A stretch of 17,247 nucleotides of DNA from Deltaproteobacteria bacterium (GTDB lineage: Bacteria; Bdellovibrionota_B; Oligoflexia; Oligoflexales; Bog-1112), in the NCBI GenBank assembly GCA_016186945.1, contig JACPKR010000045.1, positions 1 to 17,247 of the forward strand. Direction: 5' to 3'. Within the stretch, counting starts at the first letter, position 1. Every line of letters starts with the position of its first letter. The position numbers and the translations under genes were made by a program. The notes beneath the pieces were generated by a model that saw only the letters and a list, made by a program, of their open reading frames with translations, did no database searches and was not told the origin of the DNA. Shown here piece by piece: positions 6,787 to 13,118 of the stretch.

Positions 6787-7856
6787 GACTCGGTCCTAAA
6801 AGTTGCCACCAACCGGTGCACAAGCATCATGCACAGAAAGACCAAACCTAATCTATACATCACTTTTAACCACGTTACATGGTTTGTCTGTGCTCTTTCA
6901 AGAAGCTCCGCCTTTTTATCCATCAGATCTTTATTTGCATCTTCATTGTCGGCCCAGGCGGGGTTCAGATGCTTCTTTTTATACCATTCGTTCTTGTAAA
7001 CACGCGAAGCAGGGTCCTCGTAACGAGATTTTGCGTTCAGGTAGGAAGCTCGAGTCCTATCTGCCTTGTCCTGAAGAAAAATCATTTCCACGTTGGTTGA
7101 TGCAGCTTCATACCTTGATGCGAGTTCATCCTCGAAGGTACCTGAAATTACAAAGTAGGTTTCATAAACACCAGCGTAGAGGCAGAGTAATAAAGCCAAT
7201 TTAGACTTTGACCCGGCATATATTCCAGAAAAGCCAATCATCATCAGGATTGAGCCAACGGCGACAAGCGAAGGTTGCGAAAACCCAGCAGAATCGTAGA
7301 GTCCGAGTGACTGCTGCCACAAGAGTCCTGTTGCCATTAGTGTGCCAAACAACGAAAGCACAGCTTTGGGTATCGATCGAGCAAGCCTTTCCCCATCGAC
7401 ACCGGCGATGGCCCGTTTAAATCCTCCGATCAGGTTCCTCCCCGTTGACCAATTAAATGAGCCTGTCTCTTCTGCGCTCAACACCTTCAGCTTCTCCTTT
7501 CTTGAGTTGACGTTTGTGGCAACTGACGGACGGGGGTTCAGACTTTCGGATTGGGAGGTCGGCTCGGATTTGGAACTTGGGTCTGGTCTGGAGATTTGGA
7601 TGGCTCCAGATGTTTGGAATTTCGAACTTCGACGACGATCATAAGCACGCTGCCGGAATCGTTTCAGAAACTGACGCTCGTTGGCTGTGTACTTATTGTC
7701 TCTTAGCAGCGGGTTGAGGGACCCGATGAGCTTTTCCAAATCTGTATAAGAATTGGAACGGTCCAGATATTTTTCCAACTGTTTTTTCAGATCTTGAAAA
7801 TCCAGATTTCCAAATTCAAAATCCGATCCAAATTCCAAAATTCTAGCTCCAGACAC
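6783..7856 (-). CDS. unrecognised four-helix membrane protein with cytoplasmic-like head and coiled coil
   Basis: This 357-aa protein is not one I recognise. Residues 1-80 are charged and helical (QDLKKQLEKYLDRSNSYTDL), with an acidic/aromatic start rich in F, D and E. Residues 80-120 are a low-complexity Ser/Pro/Gln linker. Three hydrophobic helices follow at about 163-181, 195-215 and 218-237, then a charged, probably coiled-coil segment (240-325) and a fourth helix (329-351). The start is GTG with a strong AGGAGG 5 nt upstream. The gene is coupled to a downstream GNAT by an ATGA overlap. Its promoter region and 5' coding part contain many copies of TTCCAAAT, and some of the Phe/Asp-rich and Ser/Lys-rich residues are encoded by these repeats. 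No function is assigned. Confidence 0.8.
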   Translation of the reverse strand: MSGARILEFGSDFEFGNLDFQDLKKQLEKYLDRSNSYTDLEKLIGSLNPLLRDNKYTANERQFLKRFRQRAYDRRRSSKFQTSGAIQISRPDPSSKSEPTSQSESLNPRPSVATNVNSRKEKLKVLSAEETGSFNWSTGRNLIGGFKRAIAGVDGERLARSIPKAVLSLFGTLMATGLLWQQSLGLYDSAGFSQPSLVAVGSILMMIGFSGIYAGSKSKLALLLCLYAGVYETYFVISGTFEDELASRYEAASTNVEMIFLQDKADRTRASYLNAKSRYEDPASRVYKNEWYKKKHLNPAWADNEDANKDLMDKKAELLERAQTNHVTWLKVMYRLGLVFLCMMLVHRLVATFRTES

Positions 7857-7902
7857 TTTAACCTCCTGATCTGATTCAATTCCAATTTTGGAAGTTCGTT
7901 TG

Positions 7903-7927
7903 GATTTGGAAATTTGAATTCCAAATC
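7903..7927. promoter_or_regulatory. inverted repeat GATTTGGAA-N7-TTCCAAATC, candidate operator
   Basis: Two perfect 9-bp arms (7903-7911 and 7919-7927) are separated by 7 nt. This is the most symmetric pair among the TTCCAAAT copies. It would lie immediately downstream of the predicted transcription start of the membrane-protein operon, a good position for a repressor. The small Cro-like protein encoded divergently is the obvious candidate binder, which is inference. Confidence 0.6.
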
Positions 7928-7936
7928 TCTGACTAT

Positions 7937-7966
7937 ATTTTACGAGTAACGAGATTTAAATAGCAA
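7937..7966 (-). promoter_or_regulatory. putative sigma70-type promoter of the membrane protein-GNAT operon
   Basis: On the minus strand TTGCTA (-35, 4 of 6 consensus bases) and TAAAAT (-10, 5 of 6) are 18 nt apart. Transcription would start near 7930, about 74 nt upstream of the GTG start codon and just before the 9-bp inverted repeat. Confidence 0.45.
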
Positions 7967-7977
7967 GCTATTCCAAA

Positions 7978-8006
7978 TAGAATTTTTTCTTCGATACGAG
8001 TACAAT
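7978..8006 (+). promoter_or_regulatory. putative sigma70-type promoter of the Cro-like regulator and arfB
   Basis: TAGAAT (-35, weak) and TACAAT (-10, 5 of 6) are separated by 17 nt. A TTCCAAAT copy (7971-7978) abuts the -35 element, so a protein binding that octamer would be expected to affect initiation. Transcription would start near 8013, about 30 nt upstream of the ATG. Confidence 0.45.
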
Positions 8007-8042
8007 AAAAGCAGCGCGACATTTTTTCGAAGGAGAAAGCTA

Positions 8043-8288
8043 ATGAGTGGGGTCAAGGGAAAGTCTGGAAGGAAAGTTTCAGTGCCCCCACCATGGGGGC
8101 CACTCTACAAATCTATTGGAAGCCAAGAGAAGCTTGCTTTCAAATTGGGTGTATCCAAAGCCACGGTGGGAAAATGGTGCAAAGGCACGCACAGAATTCC
8201 TGAACTTGCCCGCAAGGAGATTTTGAGACTTTGCAAATACTATCGAATTAACGAGGGCCTTGAACAAATTCAAGGATTAGGTCAGTAA
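8043..8288 (+). CDS. small Cro-like helix-turn-helix protein, 81 aa
   Basis: A basic N-terminus (GVKGKSGRKV) and PPPWGPLYKSIG are followed by a helix-turn-helix of Cro/YdaS type: SQEKLAFKLGVSKATVGKWCKGTHRIP, with the recognition helix around SKATVGKWC, then ARKEILRLCKYYRI. The product is all DNA-binding domain with no ligand or protease module. AAGGAG lies 8 nt before the ATG. Its TAA overlaps the ATG of arfB by one base (TAATG), so the two are translationally coupled. It is divergent from the membrane-protein operon, with TTCCAAAT repeats between them, and is the natural candidate to bind those repeats. The HTH call is good; the target is inferred. Confidence 0.8.
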   Translation: MSGVKGKSGRKVSVPPPWGPLYKSIGSQEKLAFKLGVSKATVGKWCKGTHRIPELARKEILRLCKYYRINEGLEQIQGLGQ

Positions 8289-8701
8289 TGAGAATAGGAT
8301 CTATTTATATCCCAGATCGCGAATTTGACTTCCAGTTTGTTCGAAGCCCGGGTGCCGGTGGTCAGAACGTTAACAAGATCAATAGTAAAGCTGTGTTGCG
8401 GTGGAACGTTATAAACACCCCCAGCTTGTCAGAGGCTGCGCGTCAGCGTTTCCTAGCGCGATGGGCAAAGCGGGTTGCCTCTAACGGTGATGTCGTGATT
8501 ACGAGTAGCCGTTTCCGTGACCAGTTGAGAAACAAACAGGATGTTCTCGAAAAGCTCGTTAAATTAATAGAAGCTATCGCTTCTCCCCCGAAAAAACGCA
8601 AAAAGACGAAACCAACTAAAGCGTCCAAAGAAAGGCGCCTTCGGGAAAAAAAGCAACGCTCTGAAATCAAGTCTAGGCGACAAACCAAAGCTTATGAGTG
8701 A
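8288..8701 (+). CDS. arfB: ArfB (YaeJ) ribosome-rescue peptidyl-tRNA hydrolase
   Basis: This 137-aa protein has the release-factor-type catalytic loop SPGAGGQNVNK with GGQ at residues 24-26, then SKAVLRWNV and a long basic C-terminal tail (from about 100, PKKRKKTKPTK onward). This is the ArfB layout: the GGQ domain hydrolyses peptidyl-tRNA in the A/P site of stalled ribosomes, and the basic tail inserts into the empty mRNA channel. Length matches E. coli YaeJ (140 aa). Coupling to an HTH gene is unusual for arfB. The frame stays open for 103 codons beyond the TGA stop, the last third of them antisense to the VOC gene; see findings. Function is confidently assigned from sequence. Confidence 0.95.
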   Translation: MRIGSIYIPDREFDFQFVRSPGAGGQNVNKINSKAVLRWNVINTPSLSEAARQRFLARWAKRVASNGDVVITSSRFRDQLRNKQDVLEKLVKLIEAIASPPKKRKKTKPTKASKERRLREKKQRSEIKSRRQTKAYE

Positions 8702-8903
8702 GGATACCAGGAACAAACAATTCCACCGACAGAACTGCCAGAACTCGCTAAGTACGCTTTATTGCAAGTCTCTCGTAATTTGTTGCAGCTTGTCAAAACT
8801 GCGGCGTGTCGAGCCGATGGCCACTGTAACTCCATATTTTTGAAAGCAAATCGATCGATTTTGTTTTGTCACCTGGGTCAGTTGGAAGAAATGACTCTTC
8901 ACA

Positions 8904-9287
8904 TCATTCCGACAATAGCGCAAAGATATCGACCTGATTGCCGTCAGGATCCAACACGGAACAGTAGCGTTGTCCCCAGAAAGCATCCCAAGGTTCTTTT
9001 ACAGCCTTAAAACCAGCACCGATTAGGTTTGCGTAGACTTTGTTGACCGTTGTTGGAGTTTCTTGCTTGAAACACAAAATAACACCTGACCCCGATGGCT
9101 TCTTCCATTTCGGATTTAGTTTCTTAACCAAGTCAACTGAATCAAGCATGATCCGAACTCCGCTTGGGGTTTGACCTTCTACGTGGTCGCCACTTCCAAT
9201 CTCCTGAAAGCTAACACCCAAGAGTCCATAGAATCGAACAGAATCCTGTATATTTTCGCTGACAATTCCAATTGCGTCTAAACTCAT
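8904..9287 (-). CDS. VOC (glyoxalase/bleomycin-resistance fold) protein
   Basis: This 127-aa single VOC unit pair has a typical beginning (LDAIGIVSENIQDSVRFYGLLGVSF) and the hallmark C-terminal strand region (FWGQRYCSVLDPDGNQVDIFA). Members are metal-dependent lyases, isomerases and dioxygenases, or drug-binding proteins, usually acting as dimers; the substrate cannot be told. I chose the ATG at 9287 because GGAG lies 8 nt upstream. The ORF extends to an ATG at 9326, but that one has no ribosome binding site and adds 13 residues not expected in the family. It converges on arfB and appears to be a stand-alone gene. Confidence 0.88.
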   Translation of the reverse strand: MSLDAIGIVSENIQDSVRFYGLLGVSFQEIGSGDHVEGQTPSGVRIMLDSVDLVKKLNPKWKKPSGSGVILCFKQETPTTVNKVYANLIGAGFKAVKEPWDAFWGQRYCSVLDPDGNQVDIFALLSE

Positions 9288-9389
9288 TTGATTTTCTCCA
9301 GTCCACTGAAGTTTACGTTCTGTCATCTGTTGTCAGTTTTCCGATTGAAACCTCAAAATTCTCGTACAAACCAGATATCACGAGACAAA

Positions 9390-9833
9390 TCACACCATGA
9401 GATGACTTCTGTCAGTTCTGCGGGTGATTTTTGCAGGTAGGCGAGTCCGTTTCAGAAGTCCTTCGATCATTTCAGCCATCCACACCTGTTCTTCTTCGGG
9501 AAGGCTGTTTAGTCTACCCGTAATGTTCTTCATCCTGTCACTTACAGCAGATGGCGCACGGGATAGTTTGTAAAGCTCCAATTCTTTCTCCGCTTCGGTA
9601 ACCACATCTCCCATAGAAACCGGCAGTGCCCTGCAAACCTCATATAGACACCGAAAGGTGATGTCACGAGAAGGATACTTCTCAACCTTTGCGACAATCC
9701 CCTGATTTTTTCCCATGACCTGCGCCAACTGCCTTTGTGTCATTCCTCTTGCCATGCGCACGCGCGCAAGATTTTCACCCATTCGCCTCAACAACGCTTC
9801 GTATTCATCAAATATTCTTCCTGGTTCCGTCAT
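9390..9833 (-). CDS. XRE-family repressor-like protein, 147 aa
   Basis: Residues 20-75 form a classical XRE helix-turn-helix (ENLARVRMARGMTQRQLAQ, recognition helix around KNQGIVAKVEKYPS). A helical C-terminal tail follows (NSLPEEEQVWMAEMIEGLLK), probably for dimerisation. No LexA-like protease residues were seen. The gene is divergent from the prim-pol replication gene across a 122-bp gap containing a perfect dyad, the usual phage or element repressor arrangement. The ATG is preceded by GGGGGG ending 6 nt upstream. A similar SLPE-containing helical tail occurs in the XRE-like protein at the right end of the window. It likely represses itself and the replication gene; inducer unknown. Confidence 0.85.
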   Translation of the reverse strand: MTEPGRIFDEYEALLRRMGENLARVRMARGMTQRQLAQVMGKNQGIVAKVEKYPSRDITFRCLYEVCRALPVSMGDVVTEAEKELELYKLSRAPSAVSDRMKNITGRLNSLPEEEQVWMAEMIEGLLKRTRLPAKITRRTDRSHLMV

Positions 9834-9874
9834 CCCATGCCCCCCAACAAAAAAAAATGCGATCCGAAGCTTGA

Positions 9875-9893
9875 CTCCACTTAGAAAGTGGAG
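9875..9893. promoter_or_regulatory. perfect dyad between XRE repressor and prim-pol genes
   Basis: CTCCACTT-AGA-AAGTGGAG has two perfect 8-bp arms around a 3-nt centre. A weaker outer pair (TGCGAT at 9858-9863, ATCGCA at 9911-9916) brackets it almost concentrically. It is the likely operator for the divergent XRE protein. A TTGACT overlaps its left arm (9871-9876), but I could not find a matching -10. Confidence 0.6.
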
Positions 9894-9955
9894 CGACCAT
9901 CAACATTAGTATCGCACTCAAAACTGAAGAAACACAATCAAAAGCGGAGGCAAGG

Positions 9956-12262
9956 ATGCAAAACGTACGCAAAACCCCCCAAGAATGGGCAACATTGTTT
10001 GCTCGGCGAGGTTGGCCGGTAATCCCCATTCATTACCCTATCGGAAAAGACCAATGTAGCTGCCGCAAGCCCGTATGTGCCAGCACGGCAAAACACCCGA
10101 TGACACCAAACGGACTGAAAAACGCGAGCAGAGGTGCTGCGACTGTGTTGCACTGGTGGGAAGAGACACCGAATGCTAACATCGGCATCCTTACCGGTCA
10201 GGAGTCCGGGCTTGTGGTTCTGGATATTGACCCAAGACACGGGGGAGATGAGTCACTTGCAAAGCTAGAATCTGAGAATAGGAGACTGCCCGAAACCTTG
10301 AAGGTCAAGACTGGTGGCAACGGTTGGCATTATTACTTTCGGCACCCCGGGGGAAAGATTCCCAACAAAGCTAACCTGCGTAGCGGTCTCGATATTAGAG
10401 GCGACGGTGGTTACATCATTGCGCCACCAAGTACCCACGCAAATCTTCAGACCTACATGTGGGTTGAGCCAGACCTGGAACCTGCGCCCCTTCCCGAATG
10501 GCTCCATAGCTTGATGATTAGCCCAGCTAAGTCTGCACCAAAAACGATATCAGCGAATGAACTGCTGACTGTTGGGTTTTCGGAAGGCACTCGTAACGGT
10601 TCGCTCATGAGTGTTGCAGGCTTTCTTAAGTCGAAGGGACTTGACCAGGGTGCTATCACCAAAGCTTTGGCAAGCTTGAACCAAAACCTATGTCATCCCC
10701 CTTTGTCAGCCGACGAGGTTCTTCAGATTGCCACAAGTGTCGGTCGTTACGAGGAGAAGGAATGGTCAGAACCAAGCGATCTTCCCTCTGTCGTTACCGC
10801 TCCGGAAATGAGCCTGGAAATGCTACCTTCGACTTTGCAGGCGTGGTGCTCAGATATTGCCGAGCGCATGCAAGTCCCCCTTGAGTTCGCAGCCGGTCCG
10901 GCAATTGTTACGATCGCATCGCTTTTGGGTCGAAAAGTGGTCATCTACCCAAAAACAAAAGATGATTGGCAAGTGATTCCTAACTTATGGGGATGCTTGA
11001 TCGCTCCCCCTGGGTCCATGAAATCTCCAGCTATGTCTGCTGTACTCAAACCGCTTCATAATCTCGCAGTGAAAGCACGCGGGGAATTCCTGGAAGAAAG
11101 CAAACGAATTGAAGCTGCAAAAGCCGTGGCTAAGGCAGAAATCGACGCCTTGAAAGACGCACTAAAAGCATCGGTCAGACAGGGAAATCAGACAGCAATC
11201 TCACAGAAAAAAGAAGCTCTTGCGAACGCAATCAAGAAGTTCGATGAAACCTGTCAGATAACCGAGCGACGTTATCTGATGAACGATCCAACGATTGAAA
11301 AGCTTCTCACCATCATCCAGGAGAATCCCCAGGGCCTTCTGCTTTATCGCGACGAACTAAGCGGTTGGCTCGAAACGATGTACAAATCAGGCCGCGAAGG
11401 GGATCGGGAATTTTTTCTCGAAGCCTGGAACGGTGACACACCTTACTCGATGGATCGCATCAGCAGGGGAAGCGTCTTCGTTGACGGTCTCTGCCTTTCG
11501 GTTCTTGGAGGACTTCAACCGAGCAAATTTCAGTCTTATGTCGCATCACTGGTAAAAGGTGGTAAAAGTGACGACGGTCTGCTCCAACGATTTCAAATCC
11601 TGCTGTGCCCTGAAAAACGCAAAGTCTGGAAGAAGATCGATCGGGCACCTAACACAGACGCAGCAAAACAGGTGGAAACCATCTTCAACGCATTAGCCAA
11701 GCTCCCCCTCCCCCGACGCAAGGAAGCTGAGATTGAACGCCTAAGCATTCGTTTTACGTCATCCGCTCAGGAGATCGCCGACAGGTGGCGCGAAAACCTG
11801 GAAACCCGTTTGCTATCTGGTACGATTTCGCCCGTACTGGAGTCTCACCTCTCGAAATACCGTTCGCTCATGCCTAGCCTCGCTTTGATCTTTGAAGTTA
11901 CGGACAGTTTATGTGAAGGAGACTTTCCCTGCGAACTCCGTAAGGAGTCAACAGACCTGGCTATTAAATGGTGCGAGTTCCTCGAAAAGCACGCACGCAA
12001 AGCTTATGGGGAATTCCTAGAGCCAGACATCGTTGCTGGCCGGTGTCTGCTCGCCAAAATCAAGGCTGGCGCCGTCAAAGATTTCGACCGTTGCCGAGAC
12101 ATCTACCGTCACGGTTGGAAGGGTCTCGCCACTCAAGAAGAGTTGGAAGGTGGGATCACAACTCTGCGCAACTTTGGGTGGGTGAGAACAGAAATGATAT
12201 TCCCACCCACAGGCCGACGTTTTGAGATCGTCCGCCTTCACCCCTCCTTACGATTGGTCTAG
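9956..12262 (+). CDS. prim-pol / PriCT / DUF3987 replication protein of a mobile element
   Basis: This 768-aa multidomain replication protein starts with a bifunctional primase-polymerase domain (about 5-190): the Cys/His cluster around CSCRKPVC and KHP, LDIDPRHGG with Asp90 and Asp92, HYYFRHPGG with His125, and LDIRGDGGYIIAPPS with Asp146. A PriCT-like helical segment spans about 205-265 (GTRNGSLMSVAGFLKSKG). A DUF3987 ATPase-like domain spans about 290-690, with P-loop APPGSMKS (350-357) and Walker B-like LLLYRDELSGW (Asp466, Glu467), interrupted by a coiled-coil insert (370-430). Such proteins prime and unwind DNA for phages, satellites and integrative elements. GGAGG lies 5 nt before the ATG. 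It is divergent from the XRE repressor; no integrase is in the window, so the element is partial or minimal. Confidence 0.9.
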   Translation: MQNVRKTPQEWATLFARRGWPVIPIHYPIGKDQCSCRKPVCASTAKHPMTPNGLKNASRGAATVLHWWEETPNANIGILTGQESGLVVLDIDPRHGGDESLAKLESENRRLPETLKVKTGGNGWHYYFRHPGGKIPNKANLRSGLDIRGDGGYIIAPPSTHANLQTYMWVEPDLEPAPLPEWLHSLMISPAKSAPKTISANELLTVGFSEGTRNGSLMSVAGFLKSKGLDQGAITKALASLNQNLCHPPLSADEVLQIATSVGRYEEKEWSEPSDLPSVVTAPEMSLEMLPSTLQAWCSDIAERMQVPLEFAAGPAIVTIASLLGRKVVIYPKTKDDWQVIPNLWGCLIAPPGSMKSPAMSAVLKPLHNLAVKARGEFLEESKRIEAAKAVAKAEIDALKDALKASVRQGNQTAISQKKEALANAIKKFDETCQITERRYLMNDPTIEKLLTIIQENPQGLLLYRDELSGWLETMYKSGREGDREFFLEAWNGDTPYSMDRISRGSVFVDGLCLSVLGGLQPSKFQSYVASLVKGGKSDDGLLQRFQILLCPEKRKVWKKIDRAPNTDAAKQVETIFNALAKLPLPRRKEAEIERLSIRFTSSAQEIADRWRENLETRLLSGTISPVLESHLSKYRSLMPSLALIFEVTDSLCEGDFPCELRKESTDLAIKWCEFLEKHARKAYGEFLEPDIVAGRCLLAKIKAGAVKDFDRCRDIYRHGWKGLATQEELEGGITTLRNFGWVRTEMIFPPTGRRFEIVRLHPSLRLV

Positions 12263-12285
12263 GGCTTCTGGTGAGAGAAGCCCTA
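12260..12285 (+). terminator. 10-bp hairpin on the prim-pol stop codon
   Basis: TAGGGCTTCT and AGAAGCCCTA form a perfect 10-bp stem with a 6-nt loop, and the TAG stop codon is its first three bases. There is no T-run after it, so it is not a standard intrinsic terminator. It may stabilise the mRNA 3' end, pause transcription, or be part of the structured element that follows. Confidence 0.5.
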
Positions 12286-12316
12286 AGGACCGAGATACTC
12301 TCAAAATTGTACCATG

Positions 12317-12332
12317 TAACACGCTTGTGTTA
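12317..12332. repeat. small perfect dyad TAACAC-GCTT-GTGTTA
   Basis: Two 6-bp arms around a 4-nt centre lie in the convergent gap, between the stop-codon hairpin and the larger folded region. It could be a protein-binding site or a minor hairpin. Confidence 0.4.
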
Positions 12333-12368
12333 AACGCAATGTGAAATTCAGTCGTAATGCGTAAGCCA

Positions 12369-12491
12369 GTTGGGGCAAGGAAGAGAGTTTGAGAGAAAAC
12401 TACGCAGTTGGTGTCTCTCAAAATCCTTCAGCGAAGGGCTTTCTTCAGGGGAACCATCTGCGAAGTTTCCCCTGAACCCCTCCTTGCCAAC
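12369..12491. ncRNA. highly structured element: closing helix enclosing three hairpins (candidate RNA or DNA site)
   Basis: A closing helix pairs GGCAAGGA (12374-12381) with TCCTTGCC (12481-12488), extended past a two-G bulge by GTT (12369-12371) with AAC (12489-12491). Inside are hairpin 1 (TTTGAGAGA 12388-12396 with TCTCTCAAA 12414-12422), hairpin 2 (CCTTC-AGC-GAAGG, 12425-12437) and hairpin 3 (TTCAGGGGAA 12444-12453 with TTCCCCTGAA 12467-12476). Loop 1 has CGCAG (12403-12407) and loop 3 has CTGCG (12458-12462), which could kiss. A run of six T follows at 12513-12518, overlapping the end of the opposing GNAT gene, so a plus-strand transcript could end there. It lies between convergent genes and so is not a leader of either. 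The pairing is directly visible; whether it acts as RNA or as DNA (origin, recombination site) is unknown. Confidence 0.55.
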
Positions 12492-12509
12492 GCTAGGCTA
12501 TCCTCAAGG

Positions 12510-13067
12510 CTATTTTTTAACAAACAGAGCCATCAGAATGCTATCGACATACTTTTTCTCCGAATACTTTATGTCCCGTTTTATTATTCCTTCTTCAACA
12601 AAACCAAGCTTTTCGTAAAGCACTTTAGCGCGATCGTTGTCGTGGTGAACAGTCAAACATAATTTTTCGATTGTATTGTGATCTGTTGCCCACTCGATTA
12701 CAGTCGTTAGCAAGAATTCCCCGATTCCCAACCCCCTAAATTCTTTGGCGACCCCCAACCCCAAGCGGCCAGTATGGGAAATCCTCCTTCGAGATCCAGC
12801 TTCAAAATCGCAGACTCCGACCAATTTGTTGTCCGTTTCTGCGACCAGTAAGAGGTTGTTGGTATTACTGCTATACTTTTCGATCCATTTTATTTCTTCT
12901 GAAAGATCAGAAGGGATTTCATCAACATCTGTCATGGTATAAATCTTTTCAGCAGCAATCGCTTTCCCCAAGTCTATAAGATGCTTCGCGTCATCTTTTG
13001 AAGCACTGCGGATAGTAACGTTCTCGCCATTCTTGGCTTTTAAGGTTTTGCCCTTGTAAAAACCCAT
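12510..13067 (-). CDS. GNAT family N-acetyltransferase (RimJ/RimL-like)
   Basis: This 185-aa acetyltransferase has a good GNAT sequence: VTIRSASKDDAKHLIDLG at the N-terminus, LLLVAETDNKLVGVCDFEAG for strands 2-4, RLGLGVAKEFRGLGIG with the acetyl-CoA loop RGLGIG (111-116), then NDRAKVLYEKLGFVEEG, the motif B region. Family members acetylate protein N-termini, aminoglycosides or small amines; the substrate here is unknown. I chose the ATG at 13067, 6 nt after a run of seven G. The ORF extends to 13118, but that overlaps the leader and would put the G-run inside coding sequence. It follows the hydrolase gene by 51 nt on the same strand and is probably the last gene of the sensory operon. Its stop codon is next to the structured element. 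Confidence 0.88.
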   Translation of the reverse strand: MGFYKGKTLKAKNGENVTIRSASKDDAKHLIDLGKAIAAEKIYTMTDVDEIPSDLSEEIKWIEKYSSNTNNLLLVAETDNKLVGVCDFEAGSRRRISHTGRLGLGVAKEFRGLGIGEFLLTTVIEWATDHNTIEKLCLTVHHDNDRAKVLYEKLGFVEEGIIKRDIKYSEKKYVDSILMALFVKK

Positions 13068-13118
13068 GATAGACCCCCCCTTTTTCTTTCTTATTGAAGA
13101 GTATTTTGCTTGATTCAC

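Larger units (their letters stand above)
7568..7978. repeat. cluster of TTCCAAAT octamers
   Basis: Exact copies of TTCCAAAT, or its complement ATTTGGAA, occur at 7568-7575, 7734-7741, 7808-7815, 7904-7911, 7919-7926 and 7971-7978. Near copies are at 7594-7600, 7613-7619, 7827-7833, 7834-7841, 7880-7893 and 7899-7904. Six exact octamers in about 410 bases is far above chance even for AT-rich sequence; only one other copy was noticed (near 5141). Copies cover both the divergent promoter region and the first third of the membrane-protein gene, which suggests a regulator-binding array. Confidence 0.65.

Noticed and set aside
6803-7204. 133-codon plus-strand ORF
   Set aside because: It is antisense within the membrane-protein gene, which has AGGAGG, a promoter and clear membrane helices. 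The shadow frame has skewed composition.
12369-12491. Integron attC site
   Set aside because: The end sequences GTTGGGG and TGCCAAC do not fit the GTTRRRY / RYYYAAC core sites, and the three internal hairpins are unlike an attC stem.
12369-12491. Retron msr-msd RNA
   Set aside because: The enclosing inverted repeat is suggestive, but there is no reverse transcriptase gene in the window.
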